A stretch of 47,157 nt of DNA from Polaromonas sp. (GTDB taxonomy: Bacteria > Pseudomonadota > Gammaproteobacteria > Burkholderiales > Burkholderiaceae_C), in the NCBI GenBank assembly GCA_030683705.1, contig JAUXPP010000077.1:1-47157 (forward strand), written 5' to 3'. Positions 23,161-30,518 of the stretch are shown here, one piece after another (positions within the stretch are counted from its first letter, which is position 1; the number at the start of each line of letters is the position of its first letter). The position numbers were made by a program, and so were the translations under genes. The notes under the pieces were generated by a model. The model saw nothing but the letters and a program-made list of their open reading frames with translations. It ran no database searches and was not told the origin of the DNA.

Positions 23161-24195
23161 ATGGAGTTTTTCATCATCTCGATGCTGAACGGCTTGAGCT
23201 ACGGGCTCTTGCTGTTCATGCTGAGTTCGGGACTCACGCTGATTTTCAGCATGATGGGCGTGCTCAATTTTGCGCACGCCAGCTTTTACATGCTGGGCGC
23301 TTATGTCGGTTACACGGTCGCCCAGTTTGTCGGGTTCTGGCCCGCGCTGCTGATCGCGCCCCTGGTGGTGGGCGCCCTGGGCGCCGTCTTCGAGCGCCAG
23401 TGCCTGCGCAAGGTCCACAAATACGGTCATGTGCCGGAACTGCTGATCACCTTCGGGCTGTCCTATGTGATTGTCGAACTGGTGCAGTTGATCTGGGGCC
23501 GCATCGCCGTCGAGTTCCGTCCGCCCGAGTTGCTGCAGGGGCCGGCTTTCACGCTCATCAACGATTCCATCAAGGGCTTGAGCCTGCACTGGGGTGCCGC
23601 ACCTGCCGAGCTGTGCAGCGCGGCCGATGCAGCCGTCCGGATTGTCTGCTCCCCATTCCCCGCCACCCGTGGTTTCATGATGCTGGTGGCCGTGATCATG
23701 CTGGCTTCGGTCTGGCTGCTGCTGACGCGTACCCGCATCGGCCTGGTGATCCAGGCTGCGCTGACCCATCCGGAAGCGGTCGAGTCCCTGGGGCACAACG
23801 TGCCGCGCGTCTTCATGATGGTGTTCGGCGCCGGCTCGGCGCTGGCGGGCCTGGCCGGCGTGATCGGCGGCAGCACCTTCCTGACCGAACCGGCCATGGC
23901 CGCCACCGTGGGATCGGTGATTTTTGTGGTGGTGGTGGTCGGTGGCATGGGCTCGCTGTCGGGGGCTTTTGTGGCCTCCCTGCTTATCGGCGTGATCCAG
24001 ACCTTCGCCGTGGCTTTCGACTACTCGCTGGCGACCCTGGCGCAACAAATTGGTTTGCCGCTGAGCAGCGCCGTCATGAACAATTCCTACATCAAGCTCA
24101 CCCTGTCGCAGGTCGCGCCCATCCTGCCCTACCTGTTCCTGGTCCTCATCCTGATCTTCAGGCCGCGCGGCCTGCTCGGAAAGCGGGAGGGCTGA
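23161..24195 (+). CDS. livH: ABC transporter permease, LivH type
   Basis: A 344-residue inner-membrane permease. The family signature NGLSYGLLLFMLSSGLTLIFSMMGVLNFAHASFYMLGAY is clear at the N-terminus, and GGMGSLSGAFVASLLIGVIQ near the C-terminus is the conserved cytoplasmic-loop region contacting the ATPases. About eight hydrophobic segments are seen. A hydrophilic stretch at about 115-170 (with AELCSAADAAVRIVCS) is longer than in E. coli LivH (308) and may be an extra periplasmic loop. Start ATG 23161 has GAGGAAGG upstream. livM follows after 3 bp. Confidence 0.92.
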   Translation: MEFFIISMLNGLSYGLLLFMLSSGLTLIFSMMGVLNFAHASFYMLGAYVGYTVAQFVGFWPALLIAPLVVGALGAVFERQCLRKVHKYGHVPELLITFGLSYVIVELVQLIWGRIAVEFRPPELLQGPAFTLINDSIKGLSLHWGAAPAELCSAADAAVRIVCSPFPATRGFMMLVAVIMLASVWLLLTRTRIGLVIQAALTHPEAVESLGHNVPRVFMMVFGAGSALAGLAGVIGGSTFLTEPAMAATVGSVIFVVVVVGGMGSLSGAFVASLLIGVIQTFAVAFDYSLATLAQQIGLPLSSAVMNNSYIKLTLSQVAPILPYLFLVLILIFRPRGLLGKREG

Positions 24196-24198
24196 GCG

Positions 24199-25491
24199 AT
24201 GAAAACCCATTATGAATTCAAGCCGCTCAATGTCGGGCGCTGGCTGACCTGGGGCCTGTTCGCGCTGCTGCTTGTCGTGTCGCCCAAAATATTCGGCAGC
24301 GGGCTGGCCCTGACGGTGCTCTCGCAAATGGGCATTGCCATCATTGCCTGCCTGTCCTACAACATATTGCTGGGGCAGGGCGGCATGCTGAGCTTCGGTC
24401 ATGCGGTGTACACCGGTCTGGGCTCCTTTCTGGCCATCCACGCGCTCAACAGCGTCGGCGCCGGAGCTTTGCCGCTGCCGGTCTCGCTGGTGCCGCTGGT
24501 GGGCGGACTGGCGGGCGTCGGGTTTGCCGTGTTGTTTGGTTATGTCACCACCCGCAAGTCGGGCACCACCTTTGCCATGATCACGCTGGGCCTGGGCGAG
24601 CTGGTGTTCGCGCTGTCGCTGATGATCCCCGAGTTTTTCGGTGGCGAAGGCGGGGTCTCAGGCAACCGGATGGTCGGCAAGGCCGTGCTGGGCGTCACCT
24701 TCGGGCCGCAGATCCAGGTTTACTACCTGATTGCGCTCTACACCTTTGTGGCCGTGGCCGCCATGTTCGCTTTCACGCGCACGCCGCTGGGGCGCATGCT
24801 CAACGCCGTGCGGGACAACCCCGAACGTGTCGAGTTCGTCGGTTACGACACGCAGAAGGTCCGCTACTTCGCCTTTATCATCGCCGGTTTTTTTGCCGGC
24901 ATTTCGGGCGGGCTGGCGGCACTCAATTTCGAGATCGTCACCGCTGAGGTCGTGGGCGCTGCGCGCTCGGGCGCCTACCTGCTGTTCACCTTCCTCGGGG
25001 GGGCGACCTTCTTCTTCGGCCCCATCATCGGCGCCGTGCTGATGGTGCTGGCCTTTGTGCTGCTGTCCGAGTACACCCAGGCCTGGCTGCTGTACCTTGG
25101 CCTGGTGTTCCTGTTCATGGTGATGTACGCGCCCGGCGGCATCGCCAGCCTGATCATGATGAATTTGCGTGTGGCCGCCTTCGGCAAGCTGCGACAACTC
25201 TGGGTCAGCTACCTGGCCATGACGGTGACGGTTCTGGTGTTGCTGGTCGGCGCCGGCGCGATGATCGAGATGGTCTACCACCTGCAACTGTCCACCTCGC
25301 TGGGGTCACAGCTCCAGTTTATGGGAGTGACACTGGATGCGAAGAACCTCAACAGCTGGTTTGGCTCAGCCTTCGTGATGCTGACCGGTCTGGGCCTGTT
25401 TGAAGTGACGCGGCGCCAGTTCCTCGTCGAATGGGGCGAGATCCAGGAGTACATCGAAAAAGAAATCAAGCGCCGGGAGGCTTTGTCGTGA
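24199..25491 (+). CDS. livM: ABC transporter permease, LivM type, with C-terminal extension
   Basis: A 430-residue permease. The core (about 15-310) has the LivM motifs LSYNILLGQGGMLSFGHAVYTGLGSF, TTRKSGTTFAMITLGLGELVF and FLGGATFFFGPIIGA. The usual family members end soon after the APGGI motif, here near residue 310; this one continues for about 115 residues. The extension has further hydrophobic stretches (about 335-360 and 388-402) and a charged cytoplasmic tail (EIQEYIEKEIKRREALS). Ribosome site GGGAGGG is within the end of livH. The stop codon overlaps the GTG start of the next gene (GTGA at 25488-25491), so translation is coupled. Confidence 0.9.
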   Translation: MKTHYEFKPLNVGRWLTWGLFALLLVVSPKIFGSGLALTVLSQMGIAIIACLSYNILLGQGGMLSFGHAVYTGLGSFLAIHALNSVGAGALPLPVSLVPLVGGLAGVGFAVLFGYVTTRKSGTTFAMITLGLGELVFALSLMIPEFFGGEGGVSGNRMVGKAVLGVTFGPQIQVYYLIALYTFVAVAAMFAFTRTPLGRMLNAVRDNPERVEFVGYDTQKVRYFAFIIAGFFAGISGGLAALNFEIVTAEVVGAARSGAYLLFTFLGGATFFFGPIIGAVLMVLAFVLLSEYTQAWLLYLGLVFLFMVMYAPGGIASLIMMNLRVAAFGKLRQLWVSYLAMTVTVLVLLVGAGAMIEMVYHLQLSTSLGSQLQFMGVTLDAKNLNSWFGSAFVMLTGLGLFEVTRRQFLVEWGEIQEYIEKEIKRREALS

Positions 25492-26258
25492 CCTACGCAC
25501 TTGAATTGAAAGACCTGCGCAAGAGTTTCGGGAAAACCGAGATCATCCGCGGCGTCAACCTGGCCGTGAATGCGGGTGAACGTGTCGGCATCATCGGTCC
25601 CAATGGCGCGGGCAAGTCCACCCTGTTCAACCTGATCAGCGGGCGCTTTGAGCCCAGCAGCGGCGACGTTCTGCTCGGCGGCCAGCGCATCAACGGCAAA
25701 AAACCATTCGAGATCAACCGCATGGGCCTGTCGCGCAGTTTCCAGATCACCAACATCTTCCCCAAGCTCAGCGTTTTCGAAAACCTGCGCTGCGGTGTGC
25801 TGTGGAGCCTGGGCTACAAATACACCTTCCTGAAGTTCCTGGCCGACCTCGACGACGCCAACGACCGTGCCGATGAGCTCATGAAGATGATCAAGCTCGA
25901 CAAGAAGCGCGACGTGCTGGCCATCAACCTGACCTATGCGGAACAACGCGCGCTGGAAATCGGCATCACCATCGCCGGCGGCGCCGGCGTCATCCTGCTC
26001 GACGAACCGACGGCCGGCATGAGCCGCAGCGAAACCAGCCGTTTCATCAGCCTGATCAAGGAAGTGACCGTGGGCAAGACCCTGCTGACGGTCGAGCACG
26101 ACATGGGCGTGGTGTTCGGCCTGGCCGACCGCATCGCCGTGGTGGTGTACGGTGAGGTGCTGGCCTTCGACACGCCCGACGCGGTGCGGGCCAACCCGCG
26201 TGTGCAGGAGGCCTACCTCGGCTCCCACGTCGCAGAATCACAGGCAGGAGGTCACTGA
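25488..26258 (+). CDS. livG: ABC transporter ATP-binding protein, LivG type
   Basis: A 256-residue nucleotide-binding subunit. Walker A is canonical (GPNGAGKST, Lys43), the Q-loop is RSFQITNIFP, Walker B with catalytic Glu is VILLDEPTAG, and the switch His is His204 (TVEHDMG). The ABC signature is unusual: LTYAEQ (148-153), with Ala where the key Gly of LSGGQ/LAYGQ stands. GTG 25488, overlapping the livM stop, is the start: GGGAGG lies just upstream, and the sequence after it (TYALELKDLRKSFG) is the family N-terminus. It works as a heterodimer with LivF. Confidence 0.92.
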   Translation: MTYALELKDLRKSFGKTEIIRGVNLAVNAGERVGIIGPNGAGKSTLFNLISGRFEPSSGDVLLGGQRINGKKPFEINRMGLSRSFQITNIFPKLSVFENLRCGVLWSLGYKYTFLKFLADLDDANDRADELMKMIKLDKKRDVLAINLTYAEQRALEIGITIAGGAGVILLDEPTAGMSRSETSRFISLIKEVTVGKTLLTVEHDMGVVFGLADRIAVVVYGEVLAFDTPDAVRANPRVQEAYLGSHVAESQAGGH

Positions 26259-26953
26259 TGTTGAAGATAGAAAACCTGCACGCCTACTATGGCAAAAGCC
26301 ATGTGCTGCACGGCGTTCATTTCGACGTCCAGCCTGGTGAAATCGTGGCCCTGCTGGGCCGCAACGGTTCCGGCCGGTCCACCACCGCCAAGGCCATCAT
26401 GGGCCTGGTCGACTGCCAGGGCGACATCCAGTGGAAGGGCAAGCAGATCGCCGGGCGCAAGGCCTACGAGGTCGCGCACCTGGGCATCGGTTATGTGCCG
26501 GAAAACCGCGACATCTTCCCCACGCTGACGGTCCACCAGAACCTGATGCTGGGTCAAAAGGGCAATGGCAAGGGCAGCCGCTGGTCCTTCGAGGACATGT
26601 ACCAGATGTTTCCGCGCCTCAGGGAGCGCCAGCACACCGAGGCCGGCGTCCTGTCCGGCGGCGAGCAGCAGATGCTGACCCTGTGCCGCGCGCTCATGGG
26701 TGACCCGGACCTGATCATCATCGACGAACCGACCGAGGGCCTGGCGCCCAAGATTGTCGAGTTGGTCGGCCAGTACCTGCAGACCCTGAAGGCCAAGGGT
26801 ATTTCGGTGCTGCTGATCGAGCAGAAGCTGACGATTGCGATGGCGATTTCGGACCGGGCGCTGGTCATGGGGCATGGCAGCATCGTGTTCCAGGGCACGC
26901 CGGACAGCCTGCGCGCCGACGCCTACATCCGCAAGGAATGGCTCGAAGTTTGA
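26258..26953 (+). CDS. livF: ABC transporter ATP-binding protein, LivF type, with Arg in Walker A
   Basis: A 231-residue nucleotide-binding subunit. The Walker A reads GRNGSGRST: the invariant Lys is Arg40 (codon CGG at 26375-26377). Signature LSGGEQQ, Walker B LIIIDEPTEG with catalytic Glu, and Gln189 in the switch position (LIEQK, as is usual for LivF) are present. The arginine means the site may bind ATP without hydrolysing it. The start ATG overlaps the livG stop by one base (TGATG), so it is translationally coupled. It is the last gene of the importer; a 159-bp gap with a candidate promoter follows. Confidence 0.92.
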   Translation: MLKIENLHAYYGKSHVLHGVHFDVQPGEIVALLGRNGSGRSTTAKAIMGLVDCQGDIQWKGKQIAGRKAYEVAHLGIGYVPENRDIFPTLTVHQNLMLGQKGNGKGSRWSFEDMYQMFPRLRERQHTEAGVLSGGEQQMLTLCRALMGDPDLIIIDEPTEGLAPKIVELVGQYLQTLKAKGISVLLIEQKLTIAMAISDRALVMGHGSIVFQGTPDSLRADAYIRKEWLEV

Positions 26954-26995
26954 GCCGGGTTTTGTCGCGACAGGGACAATAAAGACCGCTTTCAG

Positions 26996-27024
26996 GTTGC
27001 ACTGCAACACAAGCTCTCTACAAT
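26996..27024 (+). promoter_or_regulatory. Candidate promoter of the fadB-fadA genes
   Basis: A TTGCAC hexamer (26997-27002) and TACAAT (27019-27024, five of six matches to -10) are separated by 16 bases. The -35 is weak and lies in a perfect inverted repeat GTTGC-ACT-GCAAC (26996-27008), which may bind a regulator. Predicted start is near 27031, giving a leader of about 80 bases. Confidence 0.42.
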
Positions 27025-27031
27025 AAGAAAA

Positions 27032-27043
27032 GAACGGTCGTAC
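27032..27043. promoter_or_regulatory. Candidate operator at the predicted transcription start
   Basis: GAACGGTCGTAC is a 12-base near-palindrome (one mismatch from GAACGNNCGTTC) placed right at the predicted start site, where a repressor would block transcription. TetR-family repressors of fatty-acid oxidation in proteobacteria use operators of this general kind. No regulator of that family is in the window, so the assignment is tentative. Confidence 0.35.
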
Positions 27044-27112
27044 TATTTTTGTCGGTCCGGCCGCCTGCTGCAACCCGGCGGGCGGCTGCTTATCACGCAT
27101 CAAAGGAAACAC

Positions 27113-29212
27113 ATGACAGCGAAATACGAAGTCCACGGCAGTGTGGCGGTCATCACCCTCGACAACCCGCCAGTCAACGGATTGGGTCACGCGACACGCC
27201 TGGGCATCACGGACGGCCTGCAGAAAGCCAATGCCGATGCGGCTGTCAAATCGATTGTGCTGGCCGGCGCGGGCAAGGCTTTTTCGGGCGGTGCCGACAT
27301 CAAGGAATTCGGCACGCCCAAGGCGCTGGCCGAGCCCAACCTGCTCAGCGTGATCCTGGCTGTCGAGAACTCGTCCAAGCCGGTGGTGGCTGCCGTGCAC
27401 ACGGTATGTATGGGTGGCGGCCTGGAACTGGCGCTCGGTTGCCACTACCGCATCGCGGCGCCCGGCACCAATGTTGCCCTGCCCGAAGTCAAGCTGGGCC
27501 TGATCCCCGGCGCCGGCGGCACGCAGCGCCTGCCGCGTGCGCTCGGCGTCGAACCCGCCCTGAACATGATTGTCAGCGGCGAGCCGGTCAAGAGCGAATT
27601 GCTGGCCCAGATTCCCGGCCAGAAACTGTTCGACCGGATGTCAGCGTCGGCCGAATCGCTGGCCGAAGAAGCCCTGGCTTTTGCCCAGGCGATTGCCGAC
27701 ACCCGTCCCTTGCCGCTGGTGCGCAACCTGCCGTGCAAACACCGCAACGGCGACGCCTACTTCCAGTTCGCGCGCAACATGGTCAAGGGCATGGCCAAGA
27801 ACTTCCCGGCGCCGCTCAAGTGTGTCGATGCCGTGGAGGCCGCCACCAAGAAGAGGTTCGACGACGGCATGTTGTACGAGCGCGAGAACTTCATCAACCT
27901 GATGTGGACGCCCGAAAGCCGGGCCCTGCGCCATATTTTTGCGGCTGAACGCGCGGCTTCCAAGATTCCGGACGTGCCCGAGGACACCGTGAAGCGCGAG
28001 ATCAAGTCGGTGGCCGTGATAGGCGCCGGCACCATGGGCGGCGGCATTGCGATGAACTTCCTGAACGCCGGCATCCCGGTGAAGATGCTGGAGATGAAGC
28101 AGGAAGCGCTGGACAAGGGTATCGCCACCATCCGCAAGAACTACGAATCGCAGGTCAAGCGCGGCAAGCTCAAGCAGGACAAATACGAGCAGCGCATGGG
28201 CCTGCTGAGCACCACGCTGAGCTACGACGACCTGAAAGATGCCGACTTGGTGATCGAGGCGGTGTTCGAGGAAATGGGCGTCAAGGAAAAAGTCTTCAAG
28301 GAACTGGACCGCGTGATGAAGCCCGGCGCCATCCTGGCTTCCAACACCTCCACGCTGGATGTCAACCAGATTGCCGCCTTCACCAAGCGCCCGCAGGACG
28401 TGGTGGGCATGCATTTCTTCAGCCCGGCCAACGTGATGAAGCTGCTGGAAGTGATACGCGGCGAAAAAACCGCCAAGGACGTGCTGGCCACGGTGATGGC
28501 CGTCAGCAAGAAGATCAGGAAGACAGCGGTGGTGTCCGGCGTGTGCGACGGCTTCATCGGCAACCGCATGATCGAGCAGTACGGCCGCCAGGGCGGCTTC
28601 CTGCTCGACGAGGGCTGCACCCCGGCCCAGGTGGACAAGGCGATGGAAAAATTCGGCATGGCCATGGGCCCGTTCCGCATGGGCGACCTGGCCGGCAACG
28701 ACATCGGCTGGGCCATCCGCAAGCGCCGCTACACCGAAAAGCCGGACATGAAATACAGCAAGACCGCCGACCTGCTGTGCGAGAAGGGCCGCTTCGGCCA
28801 GAAAACCGGCGCCGGCTGGTACGACTATGTGCCCGGCAAGCGCGACGCCATTCCCAACGCTGAAGTGGTCAAGATGATCGAGGACCACCGCGCTGCCCAG
28901 GGCATCACGCCGCGCAAGATTTCCGACGAGGAGATCGTCCAGCGCCTGGTGTACGCCCTGGTCAATGAGGCCGCGCACATCCTGGAAGAGGGCATTGCTT
29001 CCCGCGCCAGCGACATCGACATGGTCTACCTGATGGGTTATGGCTTCCCGATCTACCGCGGTGGCCCCATGTTGTACGCCGACCAGATCGGCCTGTTCAA
29101 TGTGGTGCAGAGCATGAAGCGTTTTGCCCAGAACCCGCTGGACGACGCGAAATTCTGGCAGCCCGCGCCGCTGCTGGCCAAGCTGGCCGCCGAAGGCAAG
29201 ACGTTCAATTAA
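27113..29212 (+). CDS. fadB: Enoyl-CoA hydratase / 3-hydroxyacyl-CoA dehydrogenase (FadB/FadJ-like)
   Basis: A 699-residue multifunctional beta-oxidation enzyme. The N-terminal crotonase domain (1 to about 190) has the catalytic pair Glu105 (GGGLELALG) and Glu125 (LPEVKLG), 20 residues apart as in E. coli FadB. A linker leads to the NAD-binding domain at about 298 (VAVIGAGTMGGGIAMNF), with catalytic His in VGMHFFSPA, and two C-terminal dehydrogenase repeats ending with GYGFPIYRGGP. It hydrates enoyl-CoA and oxidises the 3-hydroxyacyl-CoA. Start ATG 27113 has AAAGGAAA upstream. It is 15 bp before the thiolase gene, so the two form an operon and possibly a complex. The exact ortholog (FadB, FadJ or a cluster-specific relative) cannot be settled from sequence alone. 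Confidence 0.92.
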   Translation: MTAKYEVHGSVAVITLDNPPVNGLGHATRLGITDGLQKANADAAVKSIVLAGAGKAFSGGADIKEFGTPKALAEPNLLSVILAVENSSKPVVAAVHTVCMGGGLELALGCHYRIAAPGTNVALPEVKLGLIPGAGGTQRLPRALGVEPALNMIVSGEPVKSELLAQIPGQKLFDRMSASAESLAEEALAFAQAIADTRPLPLVRNLPCKHRNGDAYFQFARNMVKGMAKNFPAPLKCVDAVEAATKKRFDDGMLYERENFINLMWTPESRALRHIFAAERAASKIPDVPEDTVKREIKSVAVIGAGTMGGGIAMNFLNAGIPVKMLEMKQEALDKGIATIRKNYESQVKRGKLKQDKYEQRMGLLSTTLSYDDLKDADLVIEAVFEEMGVKEKVFKELDRVMKPGAILASNTSTLDVNQIAAFTKRPQDVVGMHFFSPANVMKLLEVIRGEKTAKDVLATVMAVSKKIRKTAVVSGVCDGFIGNRMIEQYGRQGGFLLDEGCTPAQVDKAMEKFGMAMGPFRMGDLAGNDIGWAIRKRRYTEKPDMKYSKTADLLCEKGRFGQKTGAGWYDYVPGKRDAIPNAEVVKMIEDHRAAQGITPRKISDEEIVQRLVYALVNEAAHILEEGIASRASDIDMVYLMGYGFPIYRGGPMLYADQIGLFNVVQSMKRFAQNPLDDAKFWQPAPLLAKLAAEGKTFN

Positions 29213-29227
29213 TTCCCGGAGAATCCC

Positions 29228-30403
29228 ATGACTTCAGCCGTAATCGTTTCCACCGCCCGCACCCCCCTGGCCAAAAGCTGGAAGGGCTCCTTCAACATGA
29301 CCCATGGCGCGACCCTGGGCGGCCATGCGGTCGAACACGCCATCAAGCGCGCCGGCATCGAGGCCGGTGAGGTTGACGACGTGATCATGGGCTGCGCCAA
29401 CCCCGAAGGCGCGACCGGCGCCAACATCGCGCGCCAGATCGCGCTGCGCGCCGGTTGTCCCATCACCGTTTCCGGCGTGACGGTCAACCGCTTCTGTTCG
29501 TCCGGCCTGCAGACGATTGCGCTGGCTGCGCAGCGCATCATTGCCGGCGAAGCCGATGTGTATGTCGCCGGCGGCGTGGAAAGCATTTCCTGCGTGCAGC
29601 AGGAGATGAACACCCACATGCTGGCCGATTCCTGGCTGGCCAAGAACAAGCCCGAGATCTACTGGAACATGCTGCAGACGGCCGAACAGGTCGCCAAGCG
29701 TTACGGCATCACGCGTGAGCAGATGGACGAGTACGGTGCCGCCAGCCAGCAAAAGGCCACGGCCGCGCTGGCCGCCGGCCTGTTCGACGCCGAGATTGCG
29801 CCCATCACCGTCACCATGGGTGTGGCCGACGCGGTCATGGGCCTGACCACCAAGGAAGTCACCGTCAGCAAGGACGAAGGCATCCGCGAAGGCACGACCA
29901 AGGAAGGCATCAGCGGCATCAAGCCGGCCATTCCCGGCGGCGTGATTTCGGCCGGCAATGCCAGCCAGTTCTCCGACGGCGGCGGCGCGGTGGTGGTAAT
30001 GAACGAAACCCTGGCCGAGAAAAAAGGCCTGAAACCGCTGGGCCGTTTCCTCGGCTTCTCGGTCGCCGGCTGTGAGCCTGACGAGATGGGCATTGGCCCG
30101 GTCTACGCGATTCCCAAGGTGCTGGCGCGCCTGGGCCTGAAGGTGAGCGACATCGACCTGTGGGAGCTCAACGAGGCGTTTGCGGTGCAGGTGATTTACT
30201 GCCGCGACAAGCTGGGCATCCCCATGGACAAGCTCAACGTCAACGGCGGCGCGATTGCCGTGGGCCACCCCTACGGTGTCAGCGGCCAGCGCCTGACCGG
30301 CCACGCCCTGATCGAAGGCAAGCGCCGCGGCGCCAAACTCGTCTGCGTGACCATGTGTATCGGCGGCGGCATGGGTGCAGCCGGCGTGTTCGAAGTTCTT
30401 TGA
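29228..30403 (+). CDS. fadA: Acetyl-CoA acyltransferase (thiolase)
   Basis: A 391-residue thiolase that cleaves 3-ketoacyl-CoA with CoA. The acyl-accepting Cys90 ([10 protein letters not shown]), His347 ([10 protein letters not shown]) and Cys377 ([11 protein letters not shown]) form the classical triad at the usual spacing. The motif [11 protein letters not shown] replaces the commoner NEAFA, typical of degradative acyltransferases. Start ATG 29228 has CGGAG upstream. It forms a pair with the FadB-like gene, and a palindromic repeat follows the stop. Confidence 0.93.
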   Translation: MTSAVIVSTARTPLAKSWKGSFNMTHGATLGGHAVEHAIKRAGIEAGEVDDVIMGCANPEGATGANIARQIALRAGCPITVSGVTVNRFCSSGLQTIALAAQRIIAGEADVYVAGGVESISCVQQEMNTHMLADSWLAKNKPEIYWNMLQTAEQVAKRYGITREQMDEYGAASQQKATAALAAGLFDAEIAPITVTMGVADAVMGLTTKEVTVSKDEGIREGTTKEGISGIKPAIPGGVISAGNASQFSDGGGAVVVMNETLAEKKGLKPLGRFLGFSVAGCEPDEMGIGPVYAIPKVLARLGLKVSDIDLWELNEAFAVQVIYCRDKLGIPMDKLNVNGGAIAVGHPYGVSGQRLTGHALIEGKRRGAKLVCVTMCIGGGMGAAGVFEVL

Positions 30404-30415
30404 TCCACCAAGGCA

Positions 30416-30502
30416 TGTCATTGCGGGCTTGACCCGCAATCCATCCCCCGGTCGGGACCTCGGCCAACGCAGCATGGATCCCGGGTCCAGCCCGGGATGA
30501 CA
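30416..30502. repeat. Family C inverted repeat between thiolase and acyl-CoA dehydrogenase
   Basis: Two 29-base arms, starting TGTCATTGCGGGCTTGACCC (30416) and ATGGATCCCGGGTCCAGCCC (30474), are imperfect reverse complements separated by a 29-base spacer; the outermost bases TGTCAT and ATGACA pair exactly. Each arm also contains a smaller hairpin (GCGGGCTTGACCCGC, CCCGGGTCCAGCCCGGG). This style of dispersed palindrome is common in proteobacterial genomes. It fills the gap after the thiolase, and the ribosome site of the next gene follows 6 bases later. Confidence 0.8.
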
Positions 30503-30518
30503 CATCCGGAGTTCCTGC

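Noticed and set aside
27641..28978. 445-codon minus-strand frame inside the FadB-like gene
   Set aside because: His/Ala/Val-rich shadow of a conserved coding frame, without its own start context.
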